Assembly: GCA_022695795.1 (NCBI GenBank)
Contig: MU404149.1
Span: forward strand, 1 to 64,000
DNA from: Biscogniauxia marginata
Lineage: Eukaryota; Ascomycota; Sordariomycetes; Xylariales; Xylariaceae
Length of the DNA: 64,000 nt
Reading direction: 5' to 3'
The position numbers were made by a program, and so were the translations under genes. Under the pieces are notes generated by a model that worked only from the letters and a program-made list of their open reading frames with translations, searched no databases and was not told where the DNA came from. This document shows, piece after piece, positions 12,798-22,946 of the stretch (position 1 is its first letter; each line of letters begins with the position of its first letter).

Positions 12798-14210
12798 ATG
12801 GGTCTGTTTGACTGTGTGAAGGCTTGCTTAGGCTGTTTCCCACGAAAAAGGCAGTCTAAATCGTCATCTCCTGTACACAACGCCGCCCGGTTTAACGCCC
12901 AGCTCAGGTCTAACCTAGGTCTCGCGGAGCGACCTTTACATCTCCCAGCACGTGTCGAGTCAGAACAGAACGAGATGCCATTGCATGACTTACCTTCGCC
13001 GGTCTCGTTCAGCGGGATGACCAACCCAACGACGCGAGCTCAGTCACAACTGCGCGTCCGCCCATCGCAGCAGCAGCCGGACTGGACGACCTCGAGCCTG
13101 ACGCACTCCGAGCTAGCCGAGCTCTTCAACGTGCTGCACCGAACCCTCGAGCACGTGCCGTACGCAATCTGCGGACTCGGCGCGCTCATCGACCACGGCT
13201 TCACGGCGCGCAAGGCGAGCAGAATCTCGATCATCTGCCCGGCCTACTCGAAGGACAACGTCAAGGCCTGGGCGGCGGCGCGCGGGTACCCGACGTACGC
13301 GGACTCGGTCGGGCTGCCGATGCGCGACGGCTCGCTGCGCCGCGTCCGCATCAAGTACCTGCACGAGGGCTTCGAGAGGCTCGAGCGCGCCCGCAGCGCC
13401 ATCGGCGACGCCACGGTGCTGAGCCTCGCGAGCCAGCTCGACAGCGTGGCCGCGGCCTGGCTCGACAACCGCCGGCGCGGCGACGAGCGCGCCCTCGCGA
13501 CCATCGCCGCGGACGTGTCCTGGTGCCTCGACCGCGCGGCGCGGACGCGCGCGCGCCTCGACCCGGACTCGCTGCCCACGCTCCTCGGCGAGGACTTCTT
13601 CGCGCCCTTCACCGAGCGCCACGTCGGCACGCGCCCCGACATGGCGCGCGCCGGCATCGACGTCTCGGCCGTGCTGGCGCGGCACCGCAACGCCGCCGCG
13701 CTGCGCGAGCACGACGAGATGCTGCGCGCGTACGGGTTCGCGGGGGACGACGACGACGCCGCGGCGACGGTGACGACGAGGCAGCCCGGCCTGTTCGAGG
13801 GCCTGCGGAGCCTCGGCCACAGCAGGAGCGTGTACACGCTCCGCGACCGGGACTCGCGAGTGCTCGAGGAGTCGGCCGCGCCGGCGCCGGCGCCGATGCC
13901 GATGCCGATGCCGGAGCTCGCGGTGCCGTTGCCGGCGCTGAGGGCGGAGCAGATGAAGAGGCAGCTGGAGCCAGAGAAGGAGAAGGGGAAGGACGCGAAG
14001 AAGAAGAATAGCCACGGTAAGCAGAAAGACAAGGGTAAGTCGAAGGAGAAGGGTACGCTGTGGTTTTCGCGCAAGAACAACAACGTCGAGATCGTCAGGG
14101 ACCTCGGACGGAGTCTAACACGGTCCACCGGCTCGAAGCCCTCCGTGGGCCTCAATATCTCCGGCCCGATCCCCCTGGATGAGGGGAGGCCGTCGGCGAA
14201 GTGGATCTAG
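12798..14210 (+). CDS. Uncharacterised fungal protein, possible nucleotidyltransferase-like fold
   Basis: The ORF is single-exon and encodes 470 aa; I do not know its function. The N-terminus, MGLFDCVKACLGCF, has Gly2 and three early Cys residues and could be myristoylated and palmitoylated, which would put it on a membrane. Residues about 95-300 (YAICGLGALIDHGFTARK, ISIICPAYSKDNVKAWAAA, PMRDGSLRRVRIKYL, LLGEDFFAPFTERH) resemble a widespread family of uncharacterised fungal proteins. In that family the CGLGAL...RKASRISIICP start looks like a nucleotidyltransferase-type fold; this is only an impression. The C-terminus is low-complexity, with an APAPMPMPMPE run and a Lys/Glu-rich block. GC content and third-position GC are visibly higher than in its neighbours, which produces long antisense ORFs that I regard as shadows. 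Confidence 0.7.
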   Translation: MGLFDCVKACLGCFPRKRQSKSSSPVHNAARFNAQLRSNLGLAERPLHLPARVESEQNEMPLHDLPSPVSFSGMTNPTTRAQSQLRVRPSQQQPDWTTSSLTHSELAELFNVLHRTLEHVPYAICGLGALIDHGFTARKASRISIICPAYSKDNVKAWAAARGYPTYADSVGLPMRDGSLRRVRIKYLHEGFERLERARSAIGDATVLSLASQLDSVAAAWLDNRRRGDERALATIAADVSWCLDRAARTRARLDPDSLPTLLGEDFFAPFTERHVGTRPDMARAGIDVSAVLARHRNAAALREHDEMLRAYGFAGDDDDAAATVTTRQPGLFEGLRSLGHSRSVYTLRDRDSRVLEESAAPAPAPMPMPMPELAVPLPALRAEQMKRQLEPEKEKGKDAKKKNSHGKQKDKGKSKEKGTLWFSRKNNNVEIVRDLGRSLTRSTGSKPSVGLNISGPIPLDEGRPSAKWI

Positions 14211-15470
14211 GTGAGTCGTTTTCAGTTTCTTTTCATTGCAGTCGCTGTTAGTCGTAGATAAGAGGTAAGTCTTTCTTTATGGGTTATAGCCACAGAAACG
14301 CTACCCTCTTTTCGTTCATAACATCTTATATAGAGAGGGTGCGCTTAAGCGCTCTTATACATGTGATCTTTCCAGTTAACCGGTTCCATTTTCGTATCTC
14401 TGCGTGTGACATAGTGTCTCTTCTGCCCAGAAGAAGAAGAAAAGTTTTACCCGTGAAGGGCTTTTTTAAGATAAGTGTTTGTTCATTCAATGCGACTGTG
14501 ATATTCTTTCCAGCAATTTCATCAATGATTATTCAGGCCGCCGCCTTCTACGAGAATGCCCCGCGGGCTCCAAAAGTGCTGTGTCGGGTAAGTCCCGAGA
14601 GCTGAATTCTCGTGTCATGCCGAACTTGCACCAGATGTAAAAGGTAAACTTTCCTGATATAGAAAGCAAGAAAATAATGACGATGTCTCATAATGCTGGT
14701 CGAAGAAATTAAACTATAATAATTCGTGAAAAGAAGAAAAGACAATAAAAGCACACCAAAAGACATAAATCTCGGAAAGTATCATTTTAATTAGATGCAA
14801 CTCGAAACGCTGTTGTGTCCGGCCCCTTTCCTCTCCACCGTACACGGAGCCCTATGAGGCTAACTTTGCCGGCTATACCCCGTAAGCTCTGCAGTTCAGC
14901 TCCAGTTGGGGTAGCCTATGCATGCGACATTGTCCTGACTCGGTGCGTCAAGGTTACATGCAATACTTTGACGTACTGCATAGTATTATCAGCTAGCCAC
15001 TTGGCATAGAGGTAGGCGCTTCAGGGCCTGTAGAAAGATAGCTAGTCGTGTCGTATAGGTCGTTTCCATACTAAAAGCTGCAAAGCTGACGTTGCTAAGC
15101 TTTCTCATCCCAGCGCGGAATACGAAGTCCGACTTCTCGTGAGGACCCGCCACTGCGGGCTCTGCGGTCGAAATTAGATTATACGAAGCTTGATTTGGCT
15201 ATAGACCGGGGGCTTGGTAGGGGAATTATACGTCGCCGATCCACTAGAAAACCTTTTTCCCAGCTGGGCACGGCAATTGACATGGATGGCGACATAATTA
15301 CACGACCGGGACGGTTAGGCGGACTGTTTTGCCAGTCCTTTGTATTGGCACTAGGAGTCTAGTCATTATCTTCTTTATTTGACGAGGACTAATATCATGG
15401 CCTCGTTTGCCGACTGTTCTTTGTTCTTTCATGTTTCTAGCTACGAGCTTGGCTAAAGAAGAGCGTCAAG
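14211..15470. other. Intergenic, nothing recognised
   Basis: There is no credible ORF in this 1.26-kb spacer. It should contain the promoter of the secreted flavoenzyme gene that follows. Confidence 0.5.
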
Positions 15471-17243
15471 ATGAGGTCGCTGTTGGCCTTGACCACGATC
15501 GTGGGCCTTCTGAGCCCGGGTTCTCTAGCCGCGCCTTCGTCGAAACGACGACAAGACTCGACGGATTGCGCGACCCAAACATGGGATGCCATTGTTGTTG
15601 GGGCTGGAACTGCCGGAATCATCGTCGCAGATAGGCTGAGCGAGGCTGGGAAGAAGACCCTACTGCTTGAGCTTGGTGGCCCTTCATATGGGATTACTGG
15701 AGGGTCCGAGAAGCCAGATTGGCTCAATGGAACGACAATGAGCAGGGTTGATGTGCCTGGTTTATGTGTGTTTGATCCTATTTCACATTTTTGCTTCACT
15801 TTCAAGCTAACAGGCCAAACAGATAAGAGTATTTTCGCTGGGGGCTCCGAGTTGTTGTGCCCATCGGGTGTGGTGAACTCCTATCAGGCATGCACAATCG
15901 GTGGAAACAGCGCGATCAATGCAGGCTTGTTCTTCCAGCCTCCGGCTTCTGATTGGGATGACTATCATCCCGAGGGCTGGAAGAGTGATGATGTCAAGGA
16001 GGCCACGCAAAGACTGCTCGCTATGCAGCCTTCAGTGACAAGCTACTCTCCGGATGGCAAATACTACCTGCAATCGGGATATAAGGCCGCTAGGGAGTGG
16101 CTCGTCGGTGCTGCCGGGTTTTCCGATGTGTCTTTCAATGACGAACCCGACAACAAAGACATGGTGTTCGGGCGCCCGGCCTACAATTACATTAACGGCC
16201 AGAGAGGTGGTCCGACGAGAACTCATCTTCAGAATGCTTTGAAGAGAAGCAATTTCCGTCTGCAAACCGGTGTCTACGTTCATCGCGTTAATCATATAAA
16301 GGGTCACGCCTCGGGCGTCACCGCTACAGTAAATGGTACCGGTATCAGTATCCCGCTTAGTCCGAATGGTCGAGTTGTCATTAGTGCCGGTGCCATCGCT
16401 TCGCCAGGGCTCCTGATGCATTCGGGAATCGGGCCCTCCGATATCCTTGCCGACCTGTCGTCTGCTGCTCGCATCCCATATAATTCTTCAAACTGGGCCA
16501 TCAACCCTGCCGTCGGCGAAGGTCTCTTCGACAACCCGAACACGTTCATCGAGCTGTCCGGCCCAACGATCGAGTCGTACACGCACAGCTACGACGACCC
16601 CATCCCAGCAGACAGAGACGCCTACCTCTCGTCGCGTAGTGGGCCCTACGCCTCTGCCTCGCAGACCTCGGCCTTCTGGGCCTACGTGCCCAACCCCGAC
16701 GGGACCCGGACCGGCGTACAGGGCACCATCGACTCGTCAGGCCACGGGGAATACACGGGCAACAACACGATCACGCTCAACATATACGGGACCTCGGGCC
16801 TGCTCTCGGCGGGCCGCGTCGTGCTGTCCAGCGACGGCAACTTCACGCCGGGCCCCAGCTCGGACGTGTACTACGCGCACCCGCGCGACGCGCAGAACAT
16901 CGCGCAGTTCATCCACGCCGTCTTCCAGGCGCTGCCGGCGTCGACCCCGGACGCGCCCGCCCCCGCAGGGCTGACCCCGCTGAACATCCCGCGCGACGCC
17001 ACGGTCGAGGATATCCGGCGGTACATCACGACGCCGTCCGAGTACGCCGTCGGCTCCGTCCAGCACTGGTCGAGCTCGTGCCGCATCGGCAGCTGCGTCG
17101 ACGCGGACGCGCGCGTCGCCGGCACGAGCAATGTACACGTCGTCGACGCGTCGATCGTGTCGCCGCTGACGGTGAACCCGCAGTTCGGCGTCATGGTGGC
17201 GGGCGAGAAGGGCGCCGAGAGGATACTGGCGACTTGGAGTTGA
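15471..17243 (+). CDS. Secreted GMC flavodehydrogenase, cellobiose-dehydrogenase-like
   Basis: This is a FAD-dependent GMC oxidoreductase, most like the flavin domain of fungal cellobiose dehydrogenase (CAZy AA3), so it probably oxidises a sugar or oligosaccharide outside the cell. A signal peptide (MRSLLALTTIVGLLSPGSLA) is followed by the Rossmann motif DAIVVGAGTAGIIVADRL. Other family marks are LELGGPSYGITGG, the CTIGGNSAINAGLFFQP block, and the catalytic pair regions VQHWSSSCRIGS (His) and LTVNPQFGVM (Asn). There is no N-terminal cytochrome domain and no C-terminal cellulose-binding module. An intron at 15766-15822 (57 bp, GTGTGT..CAG, branch GCTAAC) is likely: removal gives VPGLYKSIFAGG, matching the family, and 571 aa. 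Its length is a multiple of three, so the unspliced ORF stays open at 590 aa. Confidence 0.88.
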   Translation: MRSLLALTTIVGLLSPGSLAAPSSKRRQDSTDCATQTWDAIVVGAGTAGIIVADRLSEAGKKTLLLELGGPSYGITGGSEKPDWLNGTTMSRVDVPGLCVFDPISHFCFTFKLTGQTDKSIFAGGSELLCPSGVVNSYQACTIGGNSAINAGLFFQPPASDWDDYHPEGWKSDDVKEATQRLLAMQPSVTSYSPDGKYYLQSGYKAAREWLVGAAGFSDVSFNDEPDNKDMVFGRPAYNYINGQRGGPTRTHLQNALKRSNFRLQTGVYVHRVNHIKGHASGVTATVNGTGISIPLSPNGRVVISAGAIASPGLLMHSGIGPSDILADLSSAARIPYNSSNWAINPAVGEGLFDNPNTFIELSGPTIESYTHSYDDPIPADRDAYLSSRSGPYASASQTSAFWAYVPNPDGTRTGVQGTIDSSGHGEYTGNNTITLNIYGTSGLLSAGRVVLSSDGNFTPGPSSDVYYAHPRDAQNIAQFIHAVFQALPASTPDAPAPAGLTPLNIPRDATVEDIRRYITTPSEYAVGSVQHWSSSCRIGSCVDADARVAGTSNVHVVDASIVSPLTVNPQFGVMVAGEKGAERILATWS

Positions 17244-17527
17244 TTCCTGCGGTCGATATATAGAGAGGCACGTTATAGGTTTGTTGTTAGGAATGAACTC
17301 GACGTATATTGACGGGTTGTGCTTTTGATACCAGATATTTGCGGGATGATATTATCAAACAAATATAAGAGGGCAGACAGGCAGGAAGCCTAGGTTATAT
17401 ATTTCGTATTAGTTTATTGATACTTTCTTTGCATGTTGAAACGTAATACTGGCTTAGGAGAGTTGTGTGATGAACTTCATAATGTGATATGATAACCCCT
17501 TATTTACCTACCGCCCCAGATGTTTAG

Positions 17528-17954
17528 TTAGAAGGGACATGTATCTCCCTGCTTCCGGCTCACCAGCATATCCTGCCACGGCGAACGAGATATAAATTCA
17601 TAAGCCATCAAGTTTGAAGATGGCCCATTCCCAGAAATAGACTTGAAGTTATATCTACTGAGAAGCTTCACGTATAACATCTTTGGAACTAGGTTAGCAA
17701 AGAACCTGCCAGGGCAGGCGGCCGTTCCAAACCCGAAGCCCAAAGGCGTCCGACCACACGGAGAAAACTGAAACTCTGCAGAGTACTTATTATTGTCTAA
17801 CACGATATATGAGCCCAAGCCCATGCGGTAACTTCGCAATCCATCAAAGACTGCCGGGCTAGGAGTATGAGAGGGGTCGTTATCGATGTGAAAGGTAGGC
17901 ATACAAACATAGGTTCCAATTTCCGCTAAACTACTACGTGATGATTTTACTCTC
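17528..17954 (-). pseudogene. Cytochrome P450 C-terminal relic
   Basis: The reverse strand encodes only the last part of a P450. It contains GTYVCMPTFHIDNDPSHTP, the DGLRSYRM segment, and the haem-binding loop FGFGTAACPGRFFA with its Cys ligand, then a normal-looking tail to a stop at 17528. The reading frame is closed by a stop near 17955. I could not find the I-helix, the ExxR helix or an N-terminal membrane anchor further upstream. About three quarters of the protein is therefore missing. The haem loop itself is intact. The sequence belongs to the fungal P450 type with an FGFGxxACPGRFFA loop. It lies 0.3 kb downstream of, and convergent with, the GMC gene. Confidence 0.75.
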
Positions 17955-19652
17955 CGCTATAAGGTTTAGTCCAGTATATTACCTGAGGATATAATTTTCA
18001 GTTTCACCATGAGGCATTGACTTGTATCGGTATTACATTATTTTAATGCCTTAGGTATTACGCAAACGTATATTATCAAGCGAGAAGAAGGCTGAGTTTC
18101 ACATTGTGCGGCAATACAACATCGTTTCTTTCACTGCCATAATATGATCTGGGTTAATGTGTCATTATATATCGGGGCAACGATAATGACGTTTGTATCC
18201 TACATACCATATGACAAGACATACTACCCATAGATTTCGGGCCATTGCTTCGAACAGAAGATCGTGGATTATTTTGTTCCTGCATTCAACCTCGGCATCG
18301 ATCTCACAATCCTAGTTGTTACTCAGGGGACCGTCTAGAAACTGAACCTGCCACGTAATTGAAAGGTTATTACCTCATTTATCTTATCCTCAGGAATCCT
18401 GTAAGCTGTACTCTGATTGGCTCAACTCATGATCTGGAACTGATACAGATTTGAAAATTGTGCTATAGTGCCTATATGCACGCCGCTGTTCGCACAGGTG
18501 TTTCTATACATGTTATATCATACCCTGACTTCCTCTATGAGGGTTCGCAGAGTATCCTTTAGGGTTTAGGTGAGATGGCTTTTGCCTTTGCGGTTTTATG
18601 CGTCCCCGCTGTTCCAATGTCTTTCCAAGGATTGCATCTTGGTGACCTGCCGTGGTATCTATGAGGCTAAACTACGTTCGACAATGACCTTATCGAAACA
18701 ATCATCGCATGAAGTAGGAGAGGGCTCTCGATCTCGATCTGGAAGAGACTCGTTCGAGTCTCGAAACGTATGAAAGGATATATCAGGAAACAGCCAGGCC
18801 CATCTTTATGGCCTCGGAAGAGTGTATTCTATCATGACACATCCGGGTAGTCAATAGATAAAACTATCCGAACACGTTCTCGATGGTGTTCTCTGGGAAA
18901 ATTTTTTATAACCTCGCTGAACTAAGGTTATCTCGAGTCGCGTGATTAGCCTTTTAAGTGGTAGCACCCTTGGATGCAATATGGTTGGGGCTTGTGATTA
19001 TCTATATATCACAATGATCATTTCTTCGTGTCATTATGAATGTGCGGTAAAATACACACCATGAACGACTCAAGTTAAAAGATGCATCTTTTGCCTCGAG
19101 CTAATGATGTGATAGTTTTACATGTATGCTCTAACTTAGGTCCCCACACTACTTGATATGTAGAATACAAGTATGTAACGCACCTTAAGCCGACGATGCC
19201 ATATAAAAACTATATTGCTAAGCTAGAGTTGATGGATGATGCATTTTTTGAACTAGCGTCACGATTTGTCTGTTCGGCTCATTGGAACTTATCAAGTAGG
19301 TATGTAGATATCTTGGCTACTGTACTAGCCTTAATCTTCCTCCTCCCTGCTTACGCATATGTGGATTCCATTATAATGGAATACTGCTCCTGCGCTGACC
19401 ACCACTGGTCTTAAGTGCCTGTAAGCTGCATTGTTCCGGCATTTTAAATCTTACAGCATTTTAGTGCGAGGCCGAGCTTTCATATTTGTCTTCACAGCTA
19501 CTAAACATCTTTCATGATTGCTAGACGTAGTTTGCTCGAGGGGATTAATCCATCTATAACTTGGAACATTTTTCAATTTATAGGGATTCCATTCATAGCT
19601 TTTCCTTGCTTCGTCTCTTTCTAGGAAAAAGTTAGCCCGCTTCTACAATATC
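17955..19652. other. Degenerate intergenic DNA
   Basis: No gene is visible over 1.7 kb. The position between a P450 relic and an SDR relic suggests decayed coding DNA, but I could not read any family motif in it. Confidence 0.4.
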
Positions 19653-20162
19653 ATGGGTCCCATCGAGGTCCTTGCCTCTAGGGCAATGCACATCGCCTGT
19701 ATCCGCATCATATACGTAGGTACCGGTCTGTCTAGGTTATTTTTGATATGTTCTTCTTCTCTGAACTCACCAGAATCGTACCGCGATCAGTCGCCAGTTT
19801 CGGTCCATGATTCAGAGTTCAATAGTGAGTATGACAAGACCTGGGCGGGCGCATTCACCAAAAGAATCTTGAGGGTTGTGGGCAATAGCTCTGCGGTAGG
19901 GGCTCGTATAGTCACCGATGCGGCTGTCAATCGTGGAGGGAGATGCATGGGCAGTTCCTCTCATTTCGGGAGGCTGTACCGTAAGTACTTCCCAACATTA
20001 CTTTGACCAGCCATAGTAAAACTGACCACACTCTCCTTCAAACTAGCGCCAATCATCTATATCGAGGGAGGGAAGAAAATATCTCAGCAGCTTTGGAATG
20101 AGACGATGGCCGAGCTATCATTTGTGAATACTGAAACAATTCTAAAAGATATTAATAACTAA
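19653..20162 (+). pseudogene. Short-chain dehydrogenase C-terminal relic
   Basis: Two exon-like blocks encode the tail of a fungal SDR. The first contains TKRILRVVGNSSAVGARIVTDAAV and ends at a GTAAGT donor. After a 66-bp intron (19981-20046), the second reads PIIYIEGGKKISQQLWNETMAELSF to a stop at 20160-20162. This tail matches the one in the intact SDR at 60223-61347 (EGKEFGERLWEETMRELDF). The Rossmann TGxxxGIG motif and the YxxxK active site are not present upstream, so the gene is truncated. The ATG at 19653 is only the start of the open frame. Confidence 0.65.
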
Positions 20163-20453
20163 TCGGTTGACAATTCTATGTGATCAGGAAGTAGAACAAA
20201 GTCTCTAGAGTTATGGAGTTACAATTTTAGGGGCTATATCTATTGTAGCGTGATATGTTGATATTGAATCCCCCCGTGTGCCCACTGGTGTTATTATGAA
20301 TATATTTATCAGATTGAACAATCCATAAACCATATTACGCTGTGGATGAATGATTATTCTGTTTCTGCGCGGTCAGCAAATCGTCATTGTAATATAGAAG
20401 TCCCCATCTCTCGACAATCCAATTCCTAATCAGTTGTCCACTGGCGAGAATGC

Positions 20454-20839
20454 CTAATTGTGACGAACCTCCCTGTGTGTTCCTAGTCAGCTGACTTCAC
20501 AGGTGAGTACGTACTGGGTTTTCTTGATTTGAAGGTAACAGTGGGTCGAGGTTGGTTCAAGAGATTCACTATGCTTAGTTCGTCAGAGAGGTTTCAAGGT
20601 ACTCTCACTATAGTATCAAAGAGTGACTATAGTCTTAAATTGATAGCTAAAGAACTAGAATGAATGACTGAATACACATAGGAGATTCGATTCTACTTAT
20701 ACTTATTCTTCCATGGAGTAATGCCCATCATTCTCCCTAATTCTCAAGAGTCCAACAGAGAATTCTTTCTGGAGTCATGTGACCTTAGATCACATGACTC
20801 CCTTCATTCCTTCTACCCTTGTTGGTTCGTAACACTAAT
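20454..20839 (-). mobile_element. Solo LTR, family 1, copy 1, with CTAAT target-site duplication
   Basis: A 376-bp long terminal repeat occupies 20459-20834 in reverse orientation. On its own strand it starts TGTTACGAACC and ends GGTTCGTCACA, so the two ends are imperfect inverted repeats with TG..CA termini. An exact 5-bp direct repeat, CTAAT, flanks it at 20454-20458 and 20835-20839. No internal retroelement sequence is present. This is the classic product of LTR-LTR recombination. Copies 2 and 3 lie at 21370-21808 and 52839-53203. Confidence 0.88.
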
Positions 20840-21369
20840 ATTTAAGCAAGCTACCAATCCACTAGCCAAACCACTATGCCTAGCCAAAAGGCACTTATCA
20901 CGGAAACGAGACATAGTTTCAACCAGTATCAAAAGTCTACGATAGAGCATGAGCAAAATGACTTTTACGACGAGTCAGAGAAAAGGCAAATGCCAGGGGA
21001 GAAAACTTACATAGAAGACCTGGATGAGTTCAGCACTGTACCAATTCTCGAAGAACACAGGATTAAGTTCGAAAGTGTTATCTGCCTTCTCACCCTATAA
21101 CAGAAATTTCACGATCCTGTTGCCTCCATCCTGCCGAGACAATGGAATTTGACACGAGCGGTGGTTTGCGTAGGACTTGATCGCAAAACCGCCATCAGGC
21201 CGGCGTCAGGACGTGTTCTTTTCCGTCGATATCGAGCCCGAATTTCCCCCGGATCGACTCAGTATCCTTTCTTCTGCACATGGAAATGAAGTTCTGGCTT
21301 TTCATCGAAGAAATTCGCACCCTTCACTAAGTCTAGGATGGCCTCGATGGCGAAGGATCAGCCGAGACG
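20840..21369. other. Spacer between two inverted solo LTRs
   Basis: This 0.5-kb spacer contains a plus-strand ORF of 74 aa at 20876-21100, rich in Glu and Lys and of unknown origin. On the minus strand it holds a decayed cupin-like sequence, listed separately. I do not consider the 74-aa ORF an established gene. Confidence 0.4.
21115..21350 (-). pseudogene. Cupin-like protein relic
   Basis: Reading the reverse strand in two frames gives FFDEKPELHFHVQKKGY, then ESIRGKFGLDIDGKEHVLTPA, then an in-frame stop, then WRFCDQVLRKPP. The order and spacing (ExPxLHxHxxxxxY, GxxGxDIDGxEHxLTPA) resemble fungal RmlC-type cupins. A frameshift and a stop codon break the sequence, and the N-terminal part stops where the LTR at 21370 begins. 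The assignment rests on pattern recognition of short motifs. Confidence 0.5.
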
Positions 21370-21808
21370 TGTTACGAACTAACTATGTTGGAAGGATTTC
21401 CAGCAGGGGTAGTCGGGCACGGACCAAGACTGGACGGACCAGTGGTCCCCTCCTTTGTAATGTGATGTAACATCACGTGACCCAATCAGAGGTATTCATC
21501 TGATTAAGTCTAATTCTTTTGGTATCTAACATGCCAAATGGAAAGAACGTATACAAAGGAAAATGAGTATAAGTAGATTGGAGTTTCCTATGTATCTAGT
21601 CATTCATTCTAGTTCTTTAGCTATCAATCTAAGACTATAGTCACTCTTTGACACTATAGTGAGAGTACCTTAAAGTCTCTCTGACGAACAAAACATTGTG
21701 AATCACTTGAACTAATCTCAATCCACTGTTACCTTCAAATCAAGAAAACCCAGTACGTACTCACCTGTGAAGTCAGCTGACTAGGAATACACAGGGAGGT
21801 TCGTCACA
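21370..21808 (+). mobile_element. Solo LTR, family 1, copy 2
   Basis: The copy runs from TGTTACGAACT at 21370 to GGTTCGTCACA ending at 21808. Its last 270 bp match copy 1 (inverted) and copy 3 closely, including the stretch around CTATAGTGAGAGTACCTT and the tail around AGTCAGCTGACTAGGAA. The first 90 bp differ from the other copies. The flanking pentamers (AGACG and GGACA) do not form an exact target-site duplication, unlike copies 1 and 3, so one border may be rearranged. Confidence 0.75.
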
Positions 21809-22946
21809 GGACAATGGAGGAGACGTGCTTGGGCGGCCCCTTTAAGACTGCGCATACGAGATCGAGTTGGCCGGGAGAAACTCACGCTCCAACCTGCGTA
21901 TCCGCGCTCGAATACTTGACCTGATTGGTATCTGATTGTTGCGACTTGGAATAGACTTGTTCGAACTTGAAACGTATCTAGCAGTTGCTTCAGTTCTACG
22001 ATTACATACCTAACTACCTAGGTATTCAGTTGTCGAAATTAATACTACAAGTACTGAAGGGAAGACAATAGAAACGACCTTGCAACGATAGACATATACA
22101 GGGTTCCAGCAAGCCTTTTGTCTATACATGGTCTTTTGAACCTTAATTCAACTACGGGCCCGGGCGACATTTTTTTTTTTACCGAGATATCCTGTTTCAC
22201 TGTCCAGAACCGAACCTGGTATAGGGCCGAAGCGGCTGCGTGCCCACCTTGTAAGTGACAATGCAGCGTGTAGTCCAGACGCATCACAATGATGCGATGA
22301 CCACGTTGAGCCGCCCCTAGATCCAACAAGAAAATGCTAGAGTGTATCGTTAGGACTCTGCAGCCTCGCGGATTCGAGGCCTTGCCACTTCAACGCCCTA
22401 ACCGGTCTATACTGATTGATGCTGATGGGCCACTCCATTGAAAGCTGACGAGTGTTGATCGACATCGGTAAAGCCTCAAGATCAACATTGGAGATTTTTT
22501 ATATCAACGATGGCGAACAGGATCGTCAAAGGGAGTCGGAGTGAGGCTTTCCGTGTTTCGTCCAATTTGACCCGTGATAATCAAAGCGTCCCCTCTACAA
22601 CATATTTGTTGACTTTCTTTAGCTATAAGGGTGTGATCTTCTAGCTACCATGTCGTGCGAAGCACTCTACTTAGTACTTTGGCAGTTGTTACTTGCCCTG
22701 CCTTGAAGAAAATAAACCCAATAAGACTCAACAGACCCTTAGTTGACTAAGTTCATCACGACGAGCATAGCTGTATCGATTTTTTCGTTTTAATTGTTCG
22801 AAGTGCTTAGTAAATCTTTAGTTCCATTTTAACAAGCACACTTAAGAACGGAGCCTCCGACACGCCACCACGTCTTTTTACAAGCTCATTGTCTGCATTC
22901 CTGTAGAAGAAACTAAAAATCGCATGCGGCATCACAAGGACATATT
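21809..22946. other. Intergenic, nothing recognised
   Basis: The 1.1 kb between LTR copy 2 and the SfnG-like gene has small ORFs only. It contains the 3' flank of the monooxygenase gene. Confidence 0.5.

Noticed and set aside
13113..14155. Two antisense ORFs of about 300 aa opposite the 470-aa gene, and one sense-strand ORF of 162 aa in another frame
   Set aside because: They are Arg/Ala/Ser-rich, with the composition that results from GC-rich third positions of the sense gene, and have no domain character.
22045..22329. 94-aa minus-strand ORF with a superficially ankyrin-like start
   Set aside because: Only a few residues fit, no repeat follows, and it overlaps low-complexity DNA.
22360..22400. 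Sequence around GCGGATTCGAGGCC that looked like a tRNA T-arm
   Set aside because: No acceptor, D or anticodon arm can be folded around it; I found no tRNA or 5S rRNA in the window by eye.
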